Program-made: the position numbers and the translations under genes | Shown: piece by piece, positions 17,947 through 27,649 of the stretch | How the letters are laid out: the number at the start of each line of letters is the position of its first letter | Numbering within the stretch: position 1 is the stretch's first letter | Assembly: GCA_024742355.1 (NCBI GenBank) | Contig: JANSYM010000007.1 | Location: 160,430 to 224,429, forward strand | Length of the DNA stretch: 64,000 nt | Reading direction: 5' to 3' | From: Hyphomonadaceae bacterium | GTDB lineage: Bacteria; Pseudomonadota; Alphaproteobacteria; Caulobacterales; Hyphomonadaceae | Notes under the pieces: generated by a model | Databases searched by the model: none | Seen by the model: only the letters and a program-made list of their open reading frames with translations | What the model was told of the DNA's origin: nothing

Positions 17947-19017
17947 TCAATCCGCCGCTTCGTACCAGGCAATGCCATCAGCATCGACACGCCGCACCGC
18001 TTCATTGCGCTTCAGCAGATAATTCAGGTGCGCCAGCGCTTCGCCGGTTGCCATAGACAGGACATCATCACCAATCTTGCGGCCGAAGATTGCCGGGAAA
18101 ACATCGATCACCCGACGAGGTTCTTGTTCCAGTCGCTGTTTCAGGCGCTTCAGCGCGATGCCATGTCCTTTAATAAGGTGATCAAGCCGTTGATGGGCGC
18201 CTGTGAATGGCTCATTATGGGCCGGCAGGACAAGAACATCGGCCGGCAATTCAGCCTTCAGTTTCTCGCAACTCTCCAACCAGTCGGACAGCGGGTCCGC
18301 ATCGGGCTCAGTGGGAAACACCGACACATTTGACGAGATTTTCGGCAAGAGCTGATCGCCTGATATGACCACGTTCAATTCCGGGCAGAACAGGCAGGAA
18401 TGTTCGGGCGAATGGCCATGTCCGGTAATCACCTGCCAGGCGTGGCCAGCCATCTCGAATCCATCGCCGTCCTCGAGACGATAATATGCATCCGGCAATT
18501 GCGACACGCCGCGCCCGAAACCGCCAAAGCGAGAGCGATAGGTTTCGATATTCTCGTCATCCCAACCCGCCTGCCGATAGAAAACGGTTCCGGCTTCCGG
18601 CGCTGTGCGACCCGTGTCGGCCACCAGCATCCGGCAAGTCACATATTCAAGGCGGCTGATCCAGAGCTGCGAGTCTGGGAACTTGCGGCTGAGCCATCCG
18701 GCATTGCCGATATGGTCCGGATGCATATGGGTGACGATCACCCGCCAGACCGGTCGGCCGTCAAGCTTCTCTTCGAAAATCTTGCGCCAGGCCGCCTTGG
18801 TATCGTCGAGCGGCATGCCGGTATCGACAATCGTCCAGCCTTTCTCGCCATCATCGATCAGCCAGAGGTTGATCCATTGCAAGGAAAAGGGCAGCGGCAT
18901 GCGCACCCAGTGCACGCCCGGCGCAACCTCAAGCGTCGCACCGACTTCTGGAGTTGTCTCCCCGAACGGGTAGGTCAGTGGCGCGCGGCCCGAGGTTTTG
19001 CCTTCAAATCCATCCAT
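17947..19017 (-). CDS. MBL-fold metallo-hydrolase
   Basis: 356 aa metallo-beta-lactamase-fold hydrolase. Metal motif THMHPDHIGNAGW (HxHxDH) near residue 100, a later histidine in TGHGHSPEHSCLF and the aspartate/histidine in VISGDQLLP and LPAHNEP complete a dinuclear zinc site. The C-terminal helical part (HLIKGHGIALKRL, LAHLNYLLKRNEAVRRV) resembles the winged-helix extension of LACTB2-type hydrolases. Substrate unknown; thioesters or glutathione esters are possible. Start ATG 19017 (MDGFEGK) is taken as most natural; an upstream in-frame start at 19065 would add 16 atypical residues and neither has a good SD. Confidence 0.85.
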   Translation of the reverse strand: MDGFEGKTSGRAPLTYPFGETTPEVGATLEVAPGVHWVRMPLPFSLQWINLWLIDDGEKGWTIVDTGMPLDDTKAAWRKIFEEKLDGRPVWRVIVTHMHPDHIGNAGWLSRKFPDSQLWISRLEYVTCRMLVADTGRTAPEAGTVFYRQAGWDDENIETYRSRFGGFGRGVSQLPDAYYRLEDGDGFEMAGHAWQVITGHGHSPEHSCLFCPELNVVISGDQLLPKISSNVSVFPTEPDADPLSDWLESCEKLKAELPADVLVLPAHNEPFTGAHQRLDHLIKGHGIALKRLKQRLEQEPRRVIDVFPAIFGRKIGDDVLSMATGEALAHLNYLLKRNEAVRRVDADGIAWYEAAD

Positions 19018-19086
19018 GATTTCAGTTTGGCATGCCCGATGGCTGCCACCAATCCATGACCTCACGGAATGACTGAGCGACAGGCG

Positions 19087-19650
19087 CTAGCGAGTGTTGA
19101 CGCGGCTCACCTTGGTGCCTTCGATACTGACGCCGGCCATCAGGCCTTTCTGGTCGAAAATGAAGGCGTAAGCATCGTCCTGGAGCGTCGACGAGGACAG
19201 ATTCTCTGCAACGCCAGCATTCACGACCACAACGGTCGGCCCGACGCCGATTTCCCAGCCATCGGATTCTTCAAGATACTGAACGGCATTGTCGTTCATG
19301 AGGAACACCGCATAGCCATAGGATTGCGCCCCGGCCTGCAGGCCCCAGGATCCGGTGAACGACGTGTAATACCCCGTCGTGTTGCCACCCTGGCGCAACT
19401 CGCCTTCGCCATACGCGCCGCCAAAGACCAAACCGGCTTTGACAATTGATGGAAAGATCAACACCGCGCGCGATTGTCTTGAGATCGCTGCAGCCGCAGG
19501 GTTTTCCCGTACCAGCTGACTGAGCGCCTGTGAGCTCGAACTGGAGATGTCCGCGCGCGAGGCTGGCGAGTTCGCCGTGGTTGAGCACGCGCCGAGCGAT
19601 GCCATTCCGATGACCGCCGTGGCGGCAAAAACTTTTCTAAACAGTCCCAT
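19087..19650 (-). CDS. SYLF (Ysc84) domain lipoprotein
   Basis: 187 aa. Signal peptide MGLFRKVFAATAVIGMASLG followed by lipobox cysteine (SLGAC), then a SYLF domain: AVLIFPSIVKAGLVFGGAYG, a GYYTSFTGSWGLQAGAQSYG core and a C-terminal VSIEGTKVSRV. SYLF domains bind phosphoinositides or other anionic lipids in eukaryotes and occur in bacterial envelope proteins of unsettled role. Start ATG 19650 is set by AGGAG 6 bp upstream; the longer frame to 19710 is not needed. Confidence 0.88.
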   Translation of the reverse strand: MGLFRKVFAATAVIGMASLGACSTTANSPASRADISSSSSQALSQLVRENPAAAAISRQSRAVLIFPSIVKAGLVFGGAYGEGELRQGGNTTGYYTSFTGSWGLQAGAQSYGYAVFLMNDNAVQYLEESDGWEIGVGPTVVVVNAGVAENLSSSTLQDDAYAFIFDQKGLMAGVSIEGTKVSRVNTR

Positions 19651-19728
19651 ACGCAGCTCCTGTCTCTGGTCCGGGCGGGCCTTATGCCTCAGAATACGGA
19701 GCACCGACAAGGTTTCTTATTGTTAATC

Positions 19729-21117
19729 TTAGCAAGCGACGACGTTCACAGCGAGCCCGCCCTGGCTGGTTTCCTTGTATTTGGACGACATATCGAGACC
19801 CGTCTGACGCATGGTTTCGATCACCTGATCGAGCGAAACCTTGCCCTGCCCGTCCTGGTGTAGCGCCAGGCGCGCAGCGTTTACGGCTTTCACCGTGCCG
19901 ATTGCGTTGCGTTCAATACACGGCACCTGCACCAGGCCGCCCACCGGATCGCAGGTCAGGCCGAGATTGTGTTCCATGCCGATTTCAGCCGCAGCCAGGC
20001 ATTGCACCGGAGTCGCGCCCCAGACCGCTGCCAAACCGCCCGCCGCCATGGAACAGGCAACGCCTACCTCGCCCTGGCAGCCCATCTCAGCGCCTGAGAT
20101 CGACGCGCGCTGCTTGTACAAAAGGCCGATGCCGCCCGCCACGAGTAGAAATCTCTGCGTCTTGGAGCGGATCGGTGTGCCGTCATCATCACAGCAATAA
20201 TGGCGCAGCACGGCTGGCAGGATTCCCGCGGCGCCATTGGTCGGCGCGGTCACAACCCGGCCGCCAGCCGCGTTTTCTTCGTTCACCGCCATCGCATACA
20301 CATTCAGCCAGTCAAACAAGGCCTCGCGCTCATTGACGCCTGCGCCGGTTTTCAGCTTGCGATAAAGGTCCGGCGCGCGGCGTTTGACGTCCAGCCCGCC
20401 CGGGAGAATCCCTTCGGTCTCCAATCCGCGATCGATGCAAGCCAGCATTGTATCGGTAATGTGATCGAGCTGCGACAGGGTCTCTTCGCGCGGACGCCGC
20501 TCATCTTCGTTGACCAGCATCAGGCGCCGGATCGACAGGCCGCTCTGATCGCACAGCGACAGCAATTCTGCCGCCGAGCCGAATGCATGTGGAGACCGGG
20601 TTTGGTCCGGCACGACATCGCCCTGTGCCGGACGGGCGAGCCGCCGTGCCGAGGCAATGAATCCGCCGCCCGTCGAATAATAGACCCGTTCAAAAATGGT
20701 CTGGTCCGGATCATCGGCCGCGAACAATCTGAGTGCCATGCCGTTCGGGTGAAGCTCAGGGACGAAATCACCGCGATACAGGATGTCCTTGATTGCATTG
20801 AACGCGATCGTCCCGCCGCCCGACAGGTTGAGCGATTTCTCGCTGACTGTTGCGCGAAACGCGGCCTCGGCCTCATCGGGATCAGCCGTGTCCGGCTCAA
20901 ATCCCAGCAATCCCAGGATCACCGCCTTGTCAGTGCCGTGTCCGACACCCGTCAGTGCCAGGGAGCCTTGCAATTCGACCTCGACGCGCGCTGCCTGCGA
21001 CAGCAAGCCTGTCTTTGACGCCGCGCGCAAGAAGCGTTTTGCGATCCGCATGGGACCAACTGTGTGCGACGAGGATGGCCCCAGGCCGACGCGAAACAAA
21101 TCCAAAACTGAAAGCAT
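19729..21117 (-). CDS. sdaA: L-serine ammonia-lyase (iron-sulfur type, single chain)
   Basis: 462 aa serine dehydratase that converts L-serine to pyruvate and ammonia. N-terminal beta domain ([22 protein letters not shown]) fused to the alpha domain ([16 protein letters not shown]). Cysteines expected to ligate the [4Fe-4S] cluster are in [16 protein letters not shown] and [14 protein letters not shown]; the C-terminal tail ends in VVAC, the cysteine that inserts into the cluster in this family. It is divergent from the amidase gene with a roughly 100-bp shared promoter region. Confidence 0.95.
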   Translation of the reverse strand: MLSVLDLFRVGLGPSSSHTVGPMRIAKRFLRAASKTGLLSQAARVEVELQGSLALTGVGHGTDKAVILGLLGFEPDTADPDEAEAAFRATVSEKSLNLSGGGTIAFNAIKDILYRGDFVPELHPNGMALRLFAADDPDQTIFERVYYSTGGGFIASARRLARPAQGDVVPDQTRSPHAFGSAAELLSLCDQSGLSIRRLMLVNEDERRPREETLSQLDHITDTMLACIDRGLETEGILPGGLDVKRRAPDLYRKLKTGAGVNEREALFDWLNVYAMAVNEENAAGGRVVTAPTNGAAGILPAVLRHYCCDDDGTPIRSKTQRFLLVAGGIGLLYKQRASISGAEMGCQGEVGVACSMAAGGLAAVWGATPVQCLAAAEIGMEHNLGLTCDPVGGLVQVPCIERNAIGTVKAVNAARLALHQDGQGKVSLDQVIETMRQTGLDMSSKYKETSQGGLAVNVVAC

Positions 21118-21214
21118 TCTACACCGGTGCCCGCCAGACGAGCCTTACCCCTACGGCGCTCTTGCATTCCGAGCAAGCCCGCGCAAGGCTGACCGAAAAT
21201 CCAGGGAGGCATTT

Positions 21215-22768
21215 ATGTCGAAACTCAATCGCAGAGGCTTGCTCAAATCCGGCGCAGCCCTCGCCGCTCTGACCCCGATCGCAGCGTGCGCGGCTGGGAC
21301 TGAACCATCTGACACCAGCACGCCGGAAACGACTGCGACCGAGGAGCCCCAAACCGATGAGGCCCCAGACGTGAGCAGCTACACAGCCCAATCCATTCCT
21401 GACGGTCTGACACAAGTCGCCCTGCTGGCTTCGGGCGAGACCACATCGCTCGCCCTGACGCAAGCAGCCGTCGATCGGTCCAGGGGTGCCAATGCGCTTA
21501 TCAACGCCGTCGCGCTGGAAACCTATGAGGATGCATTGGCGGAGGCGGAGACGCCGCCCGAAGGCCAATTCGGCGGGGTGCCAACCTTCATCAAGGATTT
21601 GCTCGACTGGAAAGGCGACCAGACATTATACGGATCGCGCGCCTTCAAAGGTTACATCGCGCCGGACGATGCCGCCTTTGCCAAGGCCTGGCGCAAGGCT
21701 GGCGTCATCAGCCTCGGAAAATCGACCACGCCGGAAATGGGACTGATCTCCTCGACTGAGCCTTTGGTGACGGGCGCAACGCGCAACCCGTATGACCTCA
21801 GCCGCATTCCTGGCGGATCTTCCGGCGGTGCAGCCGCGCTGGTCGCTGCGCGCGTGGTGCCGTTCGCGCATGCCAGTGATGGCGGCGGCTCGATCCGTAT
21901 TCCGGCAGCGTGTTGCGGCCTGTTTGGCCTCAAGCCGAGCCGCGGCGCCTTGCCGATCAGCCGCGAGTCCGGCGAAGTCGACATTTCGGTCAATCATGCC
22001 GTGACGCTGACGGTACGCGACAGCGCTGCTTTGTTTGCGGCGGCCGAGGCTGACATTCAGTCGGACCTGCCCAAGACCGGCAACATCACCGAAGCCTCAA
22101 CGCGCCGACTGAAGATCGCTTTTGCGCCTGACCCCGTAAACGGCGCCGCGCTCGACAGTGCGACGCGCGCCGGCATTGAGCGCACCGCGCAATTGTGCCG
22201 CGACCTCGGACACGAAGTCGTCGACTTTGTCATGCCGGTCGACGGCGTCGAGTTTGGCGATCAGTTCCTGATGTATTGGGCCGCCGGCGCTGCCGCATTT
22301 GCGCAGAGCGCCAGCCAGTTCTCAGGCAAACCCGTCGGCCCGGAGATTGTCGAGCCATGGACGATCGGCCTCGCCACACAATTTATGCAGCGCCAAAGCG
22401 AGATCGGCGACGTCATCGCCTACTTGAAAGCGTTCGAGGGCATCTATCATTCCTGGTTCGCCGATTTCGACGTCATCCTGACCCCTACGGTCTCTACGGT
22501 CGCGCCCAAGATCGGATCACAGGCGCCGGATGGAGACTTCGATACGGTGATGGAGAACGTTTTGAATTTCGCCGCCTTCACTTCACCCATGAATGTTTCG
22601 GGCGCGGCCTCGATGAGCGTTCCGATCCAGTGGAGCGATGAGGGCTTGCCGATCGGCTCGATGTTCTCGGCCCAGCGCGGCGATGATGGACTTCTGTTCG
22701 CGCTGGCCTATGAATTGGAGGAAGCGCAGCCCTGGATTGACCGGCTGCCAACGTTCAAACCTGCCTGA
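21215..22768 (+). CDS. Exported amidase (amidase signature family), Tat-type lipoprotein
   Basis: 517 aa amidase signature enzyme. Catalytic triad is readable: Lys in VPTFIKDLLDW, cis-Ser in GGSSGGAAALVAA, nucleophilic Ser in DGGGSIRIPAACCG. The N-terminus has twin arginines (NRRGLLKSG), a moderately hydrophobic stretch and a lipobox (PIAAC, cysteine near residue 24), so export by Tat and lipidation are predicted; a Thr/Glu/Pro-rich linker follows before the enzyme domain. Start at ATG 21215 is set by AGGGAGG just upstream; the frame continues open upstream to 20783 over sdaA but without coding character. An SRPBCC gene follows 14 bp later. Substrate unknown. Confidence 0.9.
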   Translation: MSKLNRRGLLKSGAALAALTPIAACAAGTEPSDTSTPETTATEEPQTDEAPDVSSYTAQSIPDGLTQVALLASGETTSLALTQAAVDRSRGANALINAVALETYEDALAEAETPPEGQFGGVPTFIKDLLDWKGDQTLYGSRAFKGYIAPDDAAFAKAWRKAGVISLGKSTTPEMGLISSTEPLVTGATRNPYDLSRIPGGSSGGAAALVAARVVPFAHASDGGGSIRIPAACCGLFGLKPSRGALPISRESGEVDISVNHAVTLTVRDSAALFAAAEADIQSDLPKTGNITEASTRRLKIAFAPDPVNGAALDSATRAGIERTAQLCRDLGHEVVDFVMPVDGVEFGDQFLMYWAAGAAAFAQSASQFSGKPVGPEIVEPWTIGLATQFMQRQSEIGDVIAYLKAFEGIYHSWFADFDVILTPTVSTVAPKIGSQAPDGDFDTVMENVLNFAAFTSPMNVSGAASMSVPIQWSDEGLPIGSMFSAQRGDDGLLFALAYELEEAQPWIDRLPTFKPA

Positions 22769-22782
22769 TCGGAGACTTGAAA

Positions 22783-23307
22783 ATGTTCCGCAACGCCTTC
22801 CTCGCTGCCCTCGGGGGCGCTGTCAGCCTGATCGGATGTGCCCATGCAGACGTGGTTGCTGGCGCACCGGATCATTTCACGCTCAAGCTCGAAGCCGAAA
22901 CGGAACTCTCGCCGGACGAAGTCTGGGTCCGGCTGATCGATCCGAAGACCTGGTGGTTGCCGGATCACACCTATTCCGGCGATTCCGCCAATCTTACGAT
23001 TGATCCCGTTGCCGGCGGATTGTGGCGCGAAGATTGGGACGGCGGCTCGGTCTGGCATGGATCCGTGCTGCGCGCGGAGCCCGGCAAGGTGCTGGTGTTG
23101 AACGCGCCGTTCGGTCCCTTGCAGGACATGGCCGTGCGGTCGGTCTGGACGATATCGCTCGACGCTCAGGAAGATGGCGGCACGAAAATCACCTTCGATC
23201 ACGTCACCAATGGTAGCTCCGCCAGCAATCTGGAAGCGATCGCGCCCGCAGTAGATTTCGTCAAAAGCGAAGCGCTCAAGTCGCTCGCCCGTCCGCGCGA
23301 CGAGTAG
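22783..23307 (+). CDS. Exported SRPBCC (START-like/AHSA1-type) protein
   Basis: 174 aa. N-terminal export signal MFRNAFLAALGGAVSLIGC with either a lipobox (LIGC) or a signal peptidase I site after AHA. The remainder is an SRPBCC-like helix-grip fold: FTLKLEAETELSPDEVWVRL, IDPKTWWLPD, GGLWREDWDGGSVWHGSVL, and a final helix ASNLEAIAPAVDFVKSEAL. These domains bind hydrophobic ligands and are usually cytoplasmic, so an exported one is uncommon. ATG 22783 has GGAG 8 bp upstream. It is translated 14 bp after the exported amidase, suggesting joint handling of one hydrophobic amide or ester substrate in the envelope (inference). Confidence 0.8.
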   Translation: MFRNAFLAALGGAVSLIGCAHADVVAGAPDHFTLKLEAETELSPDEVWVRLIDPKTWWLPDHTYSGDSANLTIDPVAGGLWREDWDGGSVWHGSVLRAEPGKVLVLNAPFGPLQDMAVRSVWTISLDAQEDGGTKITFDHVTNGSSASNLEAIAPAVDFVKSEALKSLARPRDE

Positions 23308-23376
23308 CGCCTTCCGCAAGGTCTGTCTTGCAGGCCGCAGCAAAGCCCGTAACCCTGTCCGTCAGAGAGGGCGGGC

Positions 23377-24612
23377 ATGACCGAACCAGATATTGATCCC
23401 GACGTCCCGCTGCGACCGCTGACGCCGTTCCAGCAAGGGATGATCGCATTTGCCAGTGTCGCCATGGGCGCCGGCATGACGATCAATTTCGTGGTCGTCG
23501 CGCCGCTCGCCCGCAAAGCCGGACTGACCGAGACACAGGTTGCAGGCATCCTCACACTATCTGCGCTGATCTACGCGCTGATGATCCCGCAATGGGGTCG
23601 CTGGGCCGATCGGTTTGGGCGCAAGCGCGTCATGGTCTTTTCGCTGATGGCGATGGGCTTTACCAATATGGCCTTCCTGTTCGCGCTGGAGGCGGCCCTG
23701 GCCGGGATGATTACTGGCCTGACAATGTTTTTCACCCTGGTGTTCGTACGCGTCTGGTTCGGCCTGCTATCGCCGGGGCTTCAGCCCGCCAGCATGGCGG
23801 CAATGACCGATGCGACGACGCCGAAAACCCGCGCTGCCGGCCTTGGAATGCTGGGCGCGGCGATGAGCATCGGCTCGATCATCGGCCCCGCTGGCGCCAC
23901 CGTTCTGGCGCCGTTCGGCGCCCTGGTCCCACTCTGGGGCTCGATCGTCTTCAACATTACGTGCGGCATCCTCATCGCCTTCGCCTTGCCGAAGAGCCGA
24001 AGCACGCGGCAGAGCGCGCAGCGCCCGACCCCACTGGCCATGCGCGACCCGCGGGTATTGCCGCATCTGATGTTCCTGTTCACCTATTTTGTCGGCGTCG
24101 GGATGATCCAACAGACCCTCGGCTGGTTCATTGAAGATCGCTATGACCTCGGCGAAGAACGCACCGTGTTGTTTACAGGAATTGCCTTTGCATGCCTCGC
24201 TGTGATGATGGTGATCATCCAGTTTGGCTATGTGCAACCGCGCAAACCTGACCCCAGGCGCATGTTGCCCGTCGGCCTGTTCCTGGTAGCGATTGGCTAT
24301 GTTCTTGCCAATCTGTTGATGCCGTTCTGGGCGATTTGTATCGCTTTCCTGATTGTCGGTGGGGGCGCGGCCCTCGCGGTTCCGGCAGCCAATGCGCTCG
24401 GCAGCCTGTCCGTCGAGCGCCGTGAACAGGGATCCGCCGCCGCCCTTCTGGCAGCGGCGCCTCCGGCCGGATTCATATTCGGGCCCCTGATCGGCGCGAC
24501 GCTCTATCAAGTGAGCGCCGCACTGCCACTCTATCTATCGGCGGTGCTGATGACCGCGCTCGGCGCCTATGCCGCGCTGGTGGTTGCGCGACGGCCGCTC
24601 GGCGGTGGCTGA
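23377..24612 (+). CDS. MFS transporter
   Basis: 411 aa major facilitator, 12 predicted membrane helices. The loop 2-3 signature is recognisable as GRWADRFGRKRVMVFS (about residues 74-89). A GPAGATVLAPFGALVPLWG region in helix 5 resembles motif C of drug/proton antiporters. Substrate unknown. Its stop codon directly abuts that of the convergent VOC gene. The SRPBCC gene lies 69 bp upstream on the same strand, so it may belong to the amidase unit. Confidence 0.88.
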   Translation: MTEPDIDPDVPLRPLTPFQQGMIAFASVAMGAGMTINFVVVAPLARKAGLTETQVAGILTLSALIYALMIPQWGRWADRFGRKRVMVFSLMAMGFTNMAFLFALEAALAGMITGLTMFFTLVFVRVWFGLLSPGLQPASMAAMTDATTPKTRAAGLGMLGAAMSIGSIIGPAGATVLAPFGALVPLWGSIVFNITCGILIAFALPKSRSTRQSAQRPTPLAMRDPRVLPHLMFLFTYFVGVGMIQQTLGWFIEDRYDLGEERTVLFTGIAFACLAVMMVIIQFGYVQPRKPDPRRMLPVGLFLVAIGYVLANLLMPFWAICIAFLIVGGGAALAVPAANALGSLSVERREQGSAAALLAAAPPAGFIFGPLIGATLYQVSAALPLYLSAVLMTALGAYAALVVARRPLGGG

Positions 24613-24990
24613 TCAGCCTGGCATGTCCATGTGGAATGCGTTGAGCTTGTTGCCGTCCAGGTCGCGGAAATAAGCGGCATAGAAGCCGCCGCCCCGATCC
24701 CCGGGTTTGCCCTCGCACGTGCCGCCTTGCTCGAGCGCGATCGCGTGAAGACGATCGACTTGCGCCTGGCTGTCTGCTTGTAGCGCGACCATGGTGCCGT
24801 TGCCGACACTTGGCGCCTTACCGTCAAAGGGTTGGGTAATCGCCACGCCCGGCGCCCCGCCCATGGCGCCCCAGGCAATGAAGGACTCCTCGTCCATCAT
24901 CCGCCCGACTCCCATTTCCTTGGCGATCGCATCGTAAAACGCGGCGTTCTTCTTCAGGTCCGCCGTTCCAAGCGTCACATAACCAATCAT
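24613..24990 (-). CDS. VOC family (glyoxalase/bleomycin-resistance-like) protein
   Basis: 125 aa, one VOC module: MIGYVTLGTADLKKNAAFYDA at the start, GNGTMVALQADSQAQVDRLH in the middle and YAAYFRDLDGNKLNAFH at the end. The histidine/glutamate metal ligand positions are only partly evident, so catalysis is uncertain. Function unknown. Stop codon abuts the MFS gene stop. Confidence 0.85.
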   Translation of the reverse strand: MIGYVTLGTADLKKNAAFYDAIAKEMGVGRMMDEESFIAWGAMGGAPGVAITQPFDGKAPSVGNGTMVALQADSQAQVDRLHAIALEQGGTCEGKPGDRGGGFYAAYFRDLDGNKLNAFHMDMPG

Positions 24991-25046
24991 TCCAGCCTCC
25001 TAGTTTAAAGCTGGAACATTACATGAACATCTAGAAATGGCAATCG

Positions 25047-25820
25047 CTACATCGCGCTGATGCCGCCATCGACCTTCAATTCAATCCCGGTGACCAGTTT
25101 GCTCTCGTCACTGGCCAGATAAAGCACCGCATAGGCAATGTCGTCGGGCTCGCCGACCTTGCCCAGCGGGATTTGCCGCCCGAGTTTGGCGAGGGCTTCC
25201 TCTTCTCCGAACATTTCCTTGGTTCGATCAAGGATTGGCGTGTTGATAAAGACCGGATGGACGGAGTTTGAACGGATTTGACCGCCCGTCTTGGCGCAGT
25301 GCAGCGCGATTGATTTCGACATGTGCCGTACAGCCGCTTTGGCCGTGTTGTAGGACACGTAGTTTCCGCTCGCGATAATCCCGGCAATCGAGCTGATATT
25401 GATGATCGAGCCGAGGCCGTGATCGCGCATCAATGGAATCGCGTATTTGCAGCCGAGAAAGATGGAGTCGACATCGACCGTCATGACTTTCTGGAAGATC
25501 TCATAATCCTCGTCTTCGACGCTGCCGAGCGAGCCAATACCGGCATTGTTGACTAGAATGTTCAGCCCGCCCATGGCGTCATGGGCTTCCTGGACCACGG
25601 TTTTCCAGCGCTCAGCATCGGTCACATCATGTTGCCAGGCAAAGGCCGTGCCCTCGCCCAGTTCGGCATTGATCTCTGCCGCGATCTTCTCAGCGCCGTC
25701 GCCATTGATATCGGTGACGGCAATTTTGGCACCTTCGCGTGCCAGCATCTTGGCCGTGGCTTCGCCGAGCCCTTGAGCACCGCCTGTTACGATTGCTTTC
25801 TTTCCTGATACGCGGCCCAT
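25047..25820 (-). CDS. SDR family oxidoreductase
   Basis: 257 aa short-chain dehydrogenase. NAD(P) motif TGGAQGLGEA near residue 11, NNAGIGS near 90, catalytic Ser in NISSIAG and YxxxK in YVSYNTAKAAV near 155. The acidic residue after strand 2 (VTDINGDG) favours NAD. Many such proteins act on sterols, cyclohexanols or hydroxyacyl chains. Start ATG 25820 is supported by GGAGG 6 bp upstream; the frame extends to 25907 without an SD. Confidence 0.9.
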   Translation of the reverse strand: MGRVSGKKAIVTGGAQGLGEATAKMLAREGAKIAVTDINGDGAEKIAAEINAELGEGTAFAWQHDVTDAERWKTVVQEAHDAMGGLNILVNNAGIGSLGSVEDEDYEIFQKVMTVDVDSIFLGCKYAIPLMRDHGLGSIINISSIAGIIASGNYVSYNTAKAAVRHMSKSIALHCAKTGGQIRSNSVHPVFINTPILDRTKEMFGEEEALAKLGRQIPLGKVGEPDDIAYAVLYLASDESKLVTGIELKVDGGISAM

Positions 25821-25982
25821 GCCTGCCCTCCGATTGTCTGTTGATCTGCGGTTCAGATCACATGCAGCCGCAGGCGAAGCAAGCCCTGACGCGGCGGAGC
25901 TGGTCACGGGGATTTGAGGAATTGCGATTTGAGCTGCGTGCCACTTTCACCGACTTAGGCCGTAACGAAACAAGGACACGTC

Positions 25983-26753
25983 ATGCGTATTTTGCTCGGA
26001 TCTCTCGTTGCGGCGGTGGCGGCTGTGGCCGCACTGAACCTGAATGGTGGGGCGCAGTCTCTTCAGGATGTCCCGCCGGCGACGGAGACATCGTCCACAT
26101 TGATCGTCGCGGAACTGTTCACCTCGCAGAGCTGTTCGTCCTGCCCGCCGGCGGAGCGATTGTTCTCCGAGCTGGCCGAACGGGACGACCTGATCGTGCT
26201 GGAATGGCACGTCGATTACTGGGATCGCCTCGTATATGGCCGCGCTGGGTCCTGGAAGGATCCGTATTCGGATGCGGCCTACACCAAACGGCAACGCGAC
26301 TATAATCGCGCCCTGCGCGGCACTGGAGCAGTCTATACACCGCAAGCCGTGATCAATGGCACACAGGAAACGGTCGGTAACCGAGGCGGCGACGTCGAAG
26401 CGCTGCTGCAGCCGGCAGGCCACGCTACGGTCGACGTTTCGATTGCAGCAAGTGGCGACAGCGCCCGTGTCGAGATTGAGGATTATGTCAGTCCGCTTCA
26501 GCGCAATGCCGATATCGTCCAGCTCACGCTCCTGCCGGGCCAGACGACGTCCGTGCCGCGTGGCGAAAACCGCGGCGTTACGCTGACCAGCAAGAACCTG
26601 GTCGTCGCATCAAAGAAGATCGGAACCTATAACGGAACGGCGACGTCCGTAACCATCCAGCCGCCAAACAATGGCAAAACCTGCGCCATCATCATTCAGG
26701 AGCGGAGCGGTAATCAGCTCGGTCCAATCCTCGGCGCGTCTTATTGCAGTTGA
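25983..26753 (+). CDS. DUF1223 thioredoxin-like exported protein
   Basis: 256 aa. N-terminal Sec signal (RILLGSLVAAVAAVAALNL). DUF1223 hallmark: ELFTSQSCSSCPPAE with a CxxC pair, HVDYWDRLVY and the GAVYTPQAVING cis-proline-type region, indicating a thioredoxin-like fold acting in the periplasm. A C-terminal beta-rich region follows (VDVSIAASGDSARVEI). Redox partner unknown. Its stop directly abuts the stop of the convergent dehydratase gene. Confidence 0.86.
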   Translation: MRILLGSLVAAVAAVAALNLNGGAQSLQDVPPATETSSTLIVAELFTSQSCSSCPPAERLFSELAERDDLIVLEWHVDYWDRLVYGRAGSWKDPYSDAAYTKRQRDYNRALRGTGAVYTPQAVINGTQETVGNRGGDVEALLQPAGHATVDVSIAASGDSARVEIEDYVSPLQRNADIVQLTLLPGQTTSVPRGENRGVTLTSKNLVVASKKIGTYNGTATSVTIQPPNNGKTCAIIIQERSGNQLGPILGASYCS

Positions 26754-27047
26754 TCAGCTGAGCTGCGCAGCAAGCCCGTCCATATACCGGGCGAGTTCGA
26801 CGTCCAGCGCCGTCACACCATCAGCATCATGCGTGGTCAGCGTGACCTCGACGCGATTGTAGACATTGAACCATTCCGGATGGTGATCCATCTGCTCGGC
26901 TTTCAGCGCGCTGGCCGACATGAATGCGAATGCCGATTTGAAATCTGCAAACTTGTAGGTCTTCTCAATCGCATCGCGATCGCCCGCTTTCACGGACCAA
27001 CCTTCGAGCGTACCGATCGCGGCAGCGGCGCCAATCTTGTCTGCCAT
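26754..27047 (-). CDS. phhB: 4a-hydroxytetrahydrobiopterin dehydratase (PCD)
   Basis: 97 aa pterin-4a-carbinolamine dehydratase. The family core is present: [29 protein letters not shown] is the helix with the catalytic histidines (motif HHPEW), then [17 protein letters not shown]. It regenerates the pterin cofactor of aromatic amino acid hydroxylases; no hydroxylase gene is in the window, and in many bacteria PCD works in other pathways. ATG 27047 overlaps the preceding lipoprotein stop as TGATG. Last gene of the bioB operon. Confidence 0.93.
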   Translation of the reverse strand: MADKIGAAAAIGTLEGWSVKAGDRDAIEKTYKFADFKSAFAFMSASALKAEQMDHHPEWFNVYNRVEVTLTTHDADGVTALDVELARYMDGLAAQLS

Positions 27048-27649
27048 CACTCAGCCTCTTCTGTGTCTTGTTGCGTTTCATGCACGAAGTAGAGCCAGTC
27101 ACCGTCCCCGGCAATGGCGGTGCGTACGCCGGGATAGTCCTCGCCGGCGCGAATGCGTTCCAGACCGGGTTCGCCGACCAGATCACGCAGGCGCGCACGG
27201 TCGGTGAAAGTTAGCTTTTCCGGCAGCAATTCATCGGCTTCGAGCGCGGCAAAATCCGGCCAGATATACCAGGTTTGGTCGCCGACCTGGCGTGTCCCAT
27301 ATGGGCCATCCAGCAAGCCGCCCAGCTTGGCCAACGGGTCAAATCCGGTCCGGCGCAGCAGATCCCAATGCACGCGATGGGATTCACCGGCAAAATTGGA
27401 CACGAAGCTCTCTTCGGCGTCTGCGAGGCGTACGAGCCGCGAGAGCGAGTCGCGTGCGAGCACATCGCGAATAGCCGAGATTTTCGCCTCAACCGTCTCT
27501 GGCAGCGCCGGCGTCACGGCCTCGACCTCGACAGGCGCCGTCACTGCGGGCGCAGCTTCGACTTCCAGTCGCACGGTTGGCGAGCCGTCGCGCCCGCCAC
27601 AGGCAGCCAGGAGCACTATCGAAATGAGGCCAAGCGTGGCTTTGTTCAT
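27047..27649 (-). CDS. Hypothetical lipoprotein in the bioB operon
   Basis: 200 aa, not recognised. Signal peptide [17 protein letters not shown] with lipobox LLAAC (cysteine at 17), an alanine/valine/proline-rich linker to about residue 50, then a compact domain: helical [19 protein letters not shown], a segment [20 protein letters not shown], and aromatic [14 protein letters not shown]; it closes with [11 protein letters not shown]. Overlaps HAD upstream (ATGA) and PCD downstream (TGATG), so it is translationally coupled to both. Confidence 0.72.
   Translation of the reverse strand: MNKATLGLISIVLLAACGGRDGSPTVRLEVEAAPAVTAPVEVEAVTPALPETVEAKISAIRDVLARDSLSRLVRLADAEESFVSNFAGESHRVHWDLLRRTGFDPLAKLGGLLDGPYGTRQVGDQTWYIWPDFAALEADELLPEKLTFTDRARLRDLVGEPGLERIRAGEDYPGVRTAIAGDGDWLYFVHETQQDTEEAE

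Noticed and set aside
20783..21214. Long N-terminal extension of the amidase frame
   Set aside because: It overlaps sdaA on the other strand; the Tat signal and AGGGAGG place the true start at 21215.
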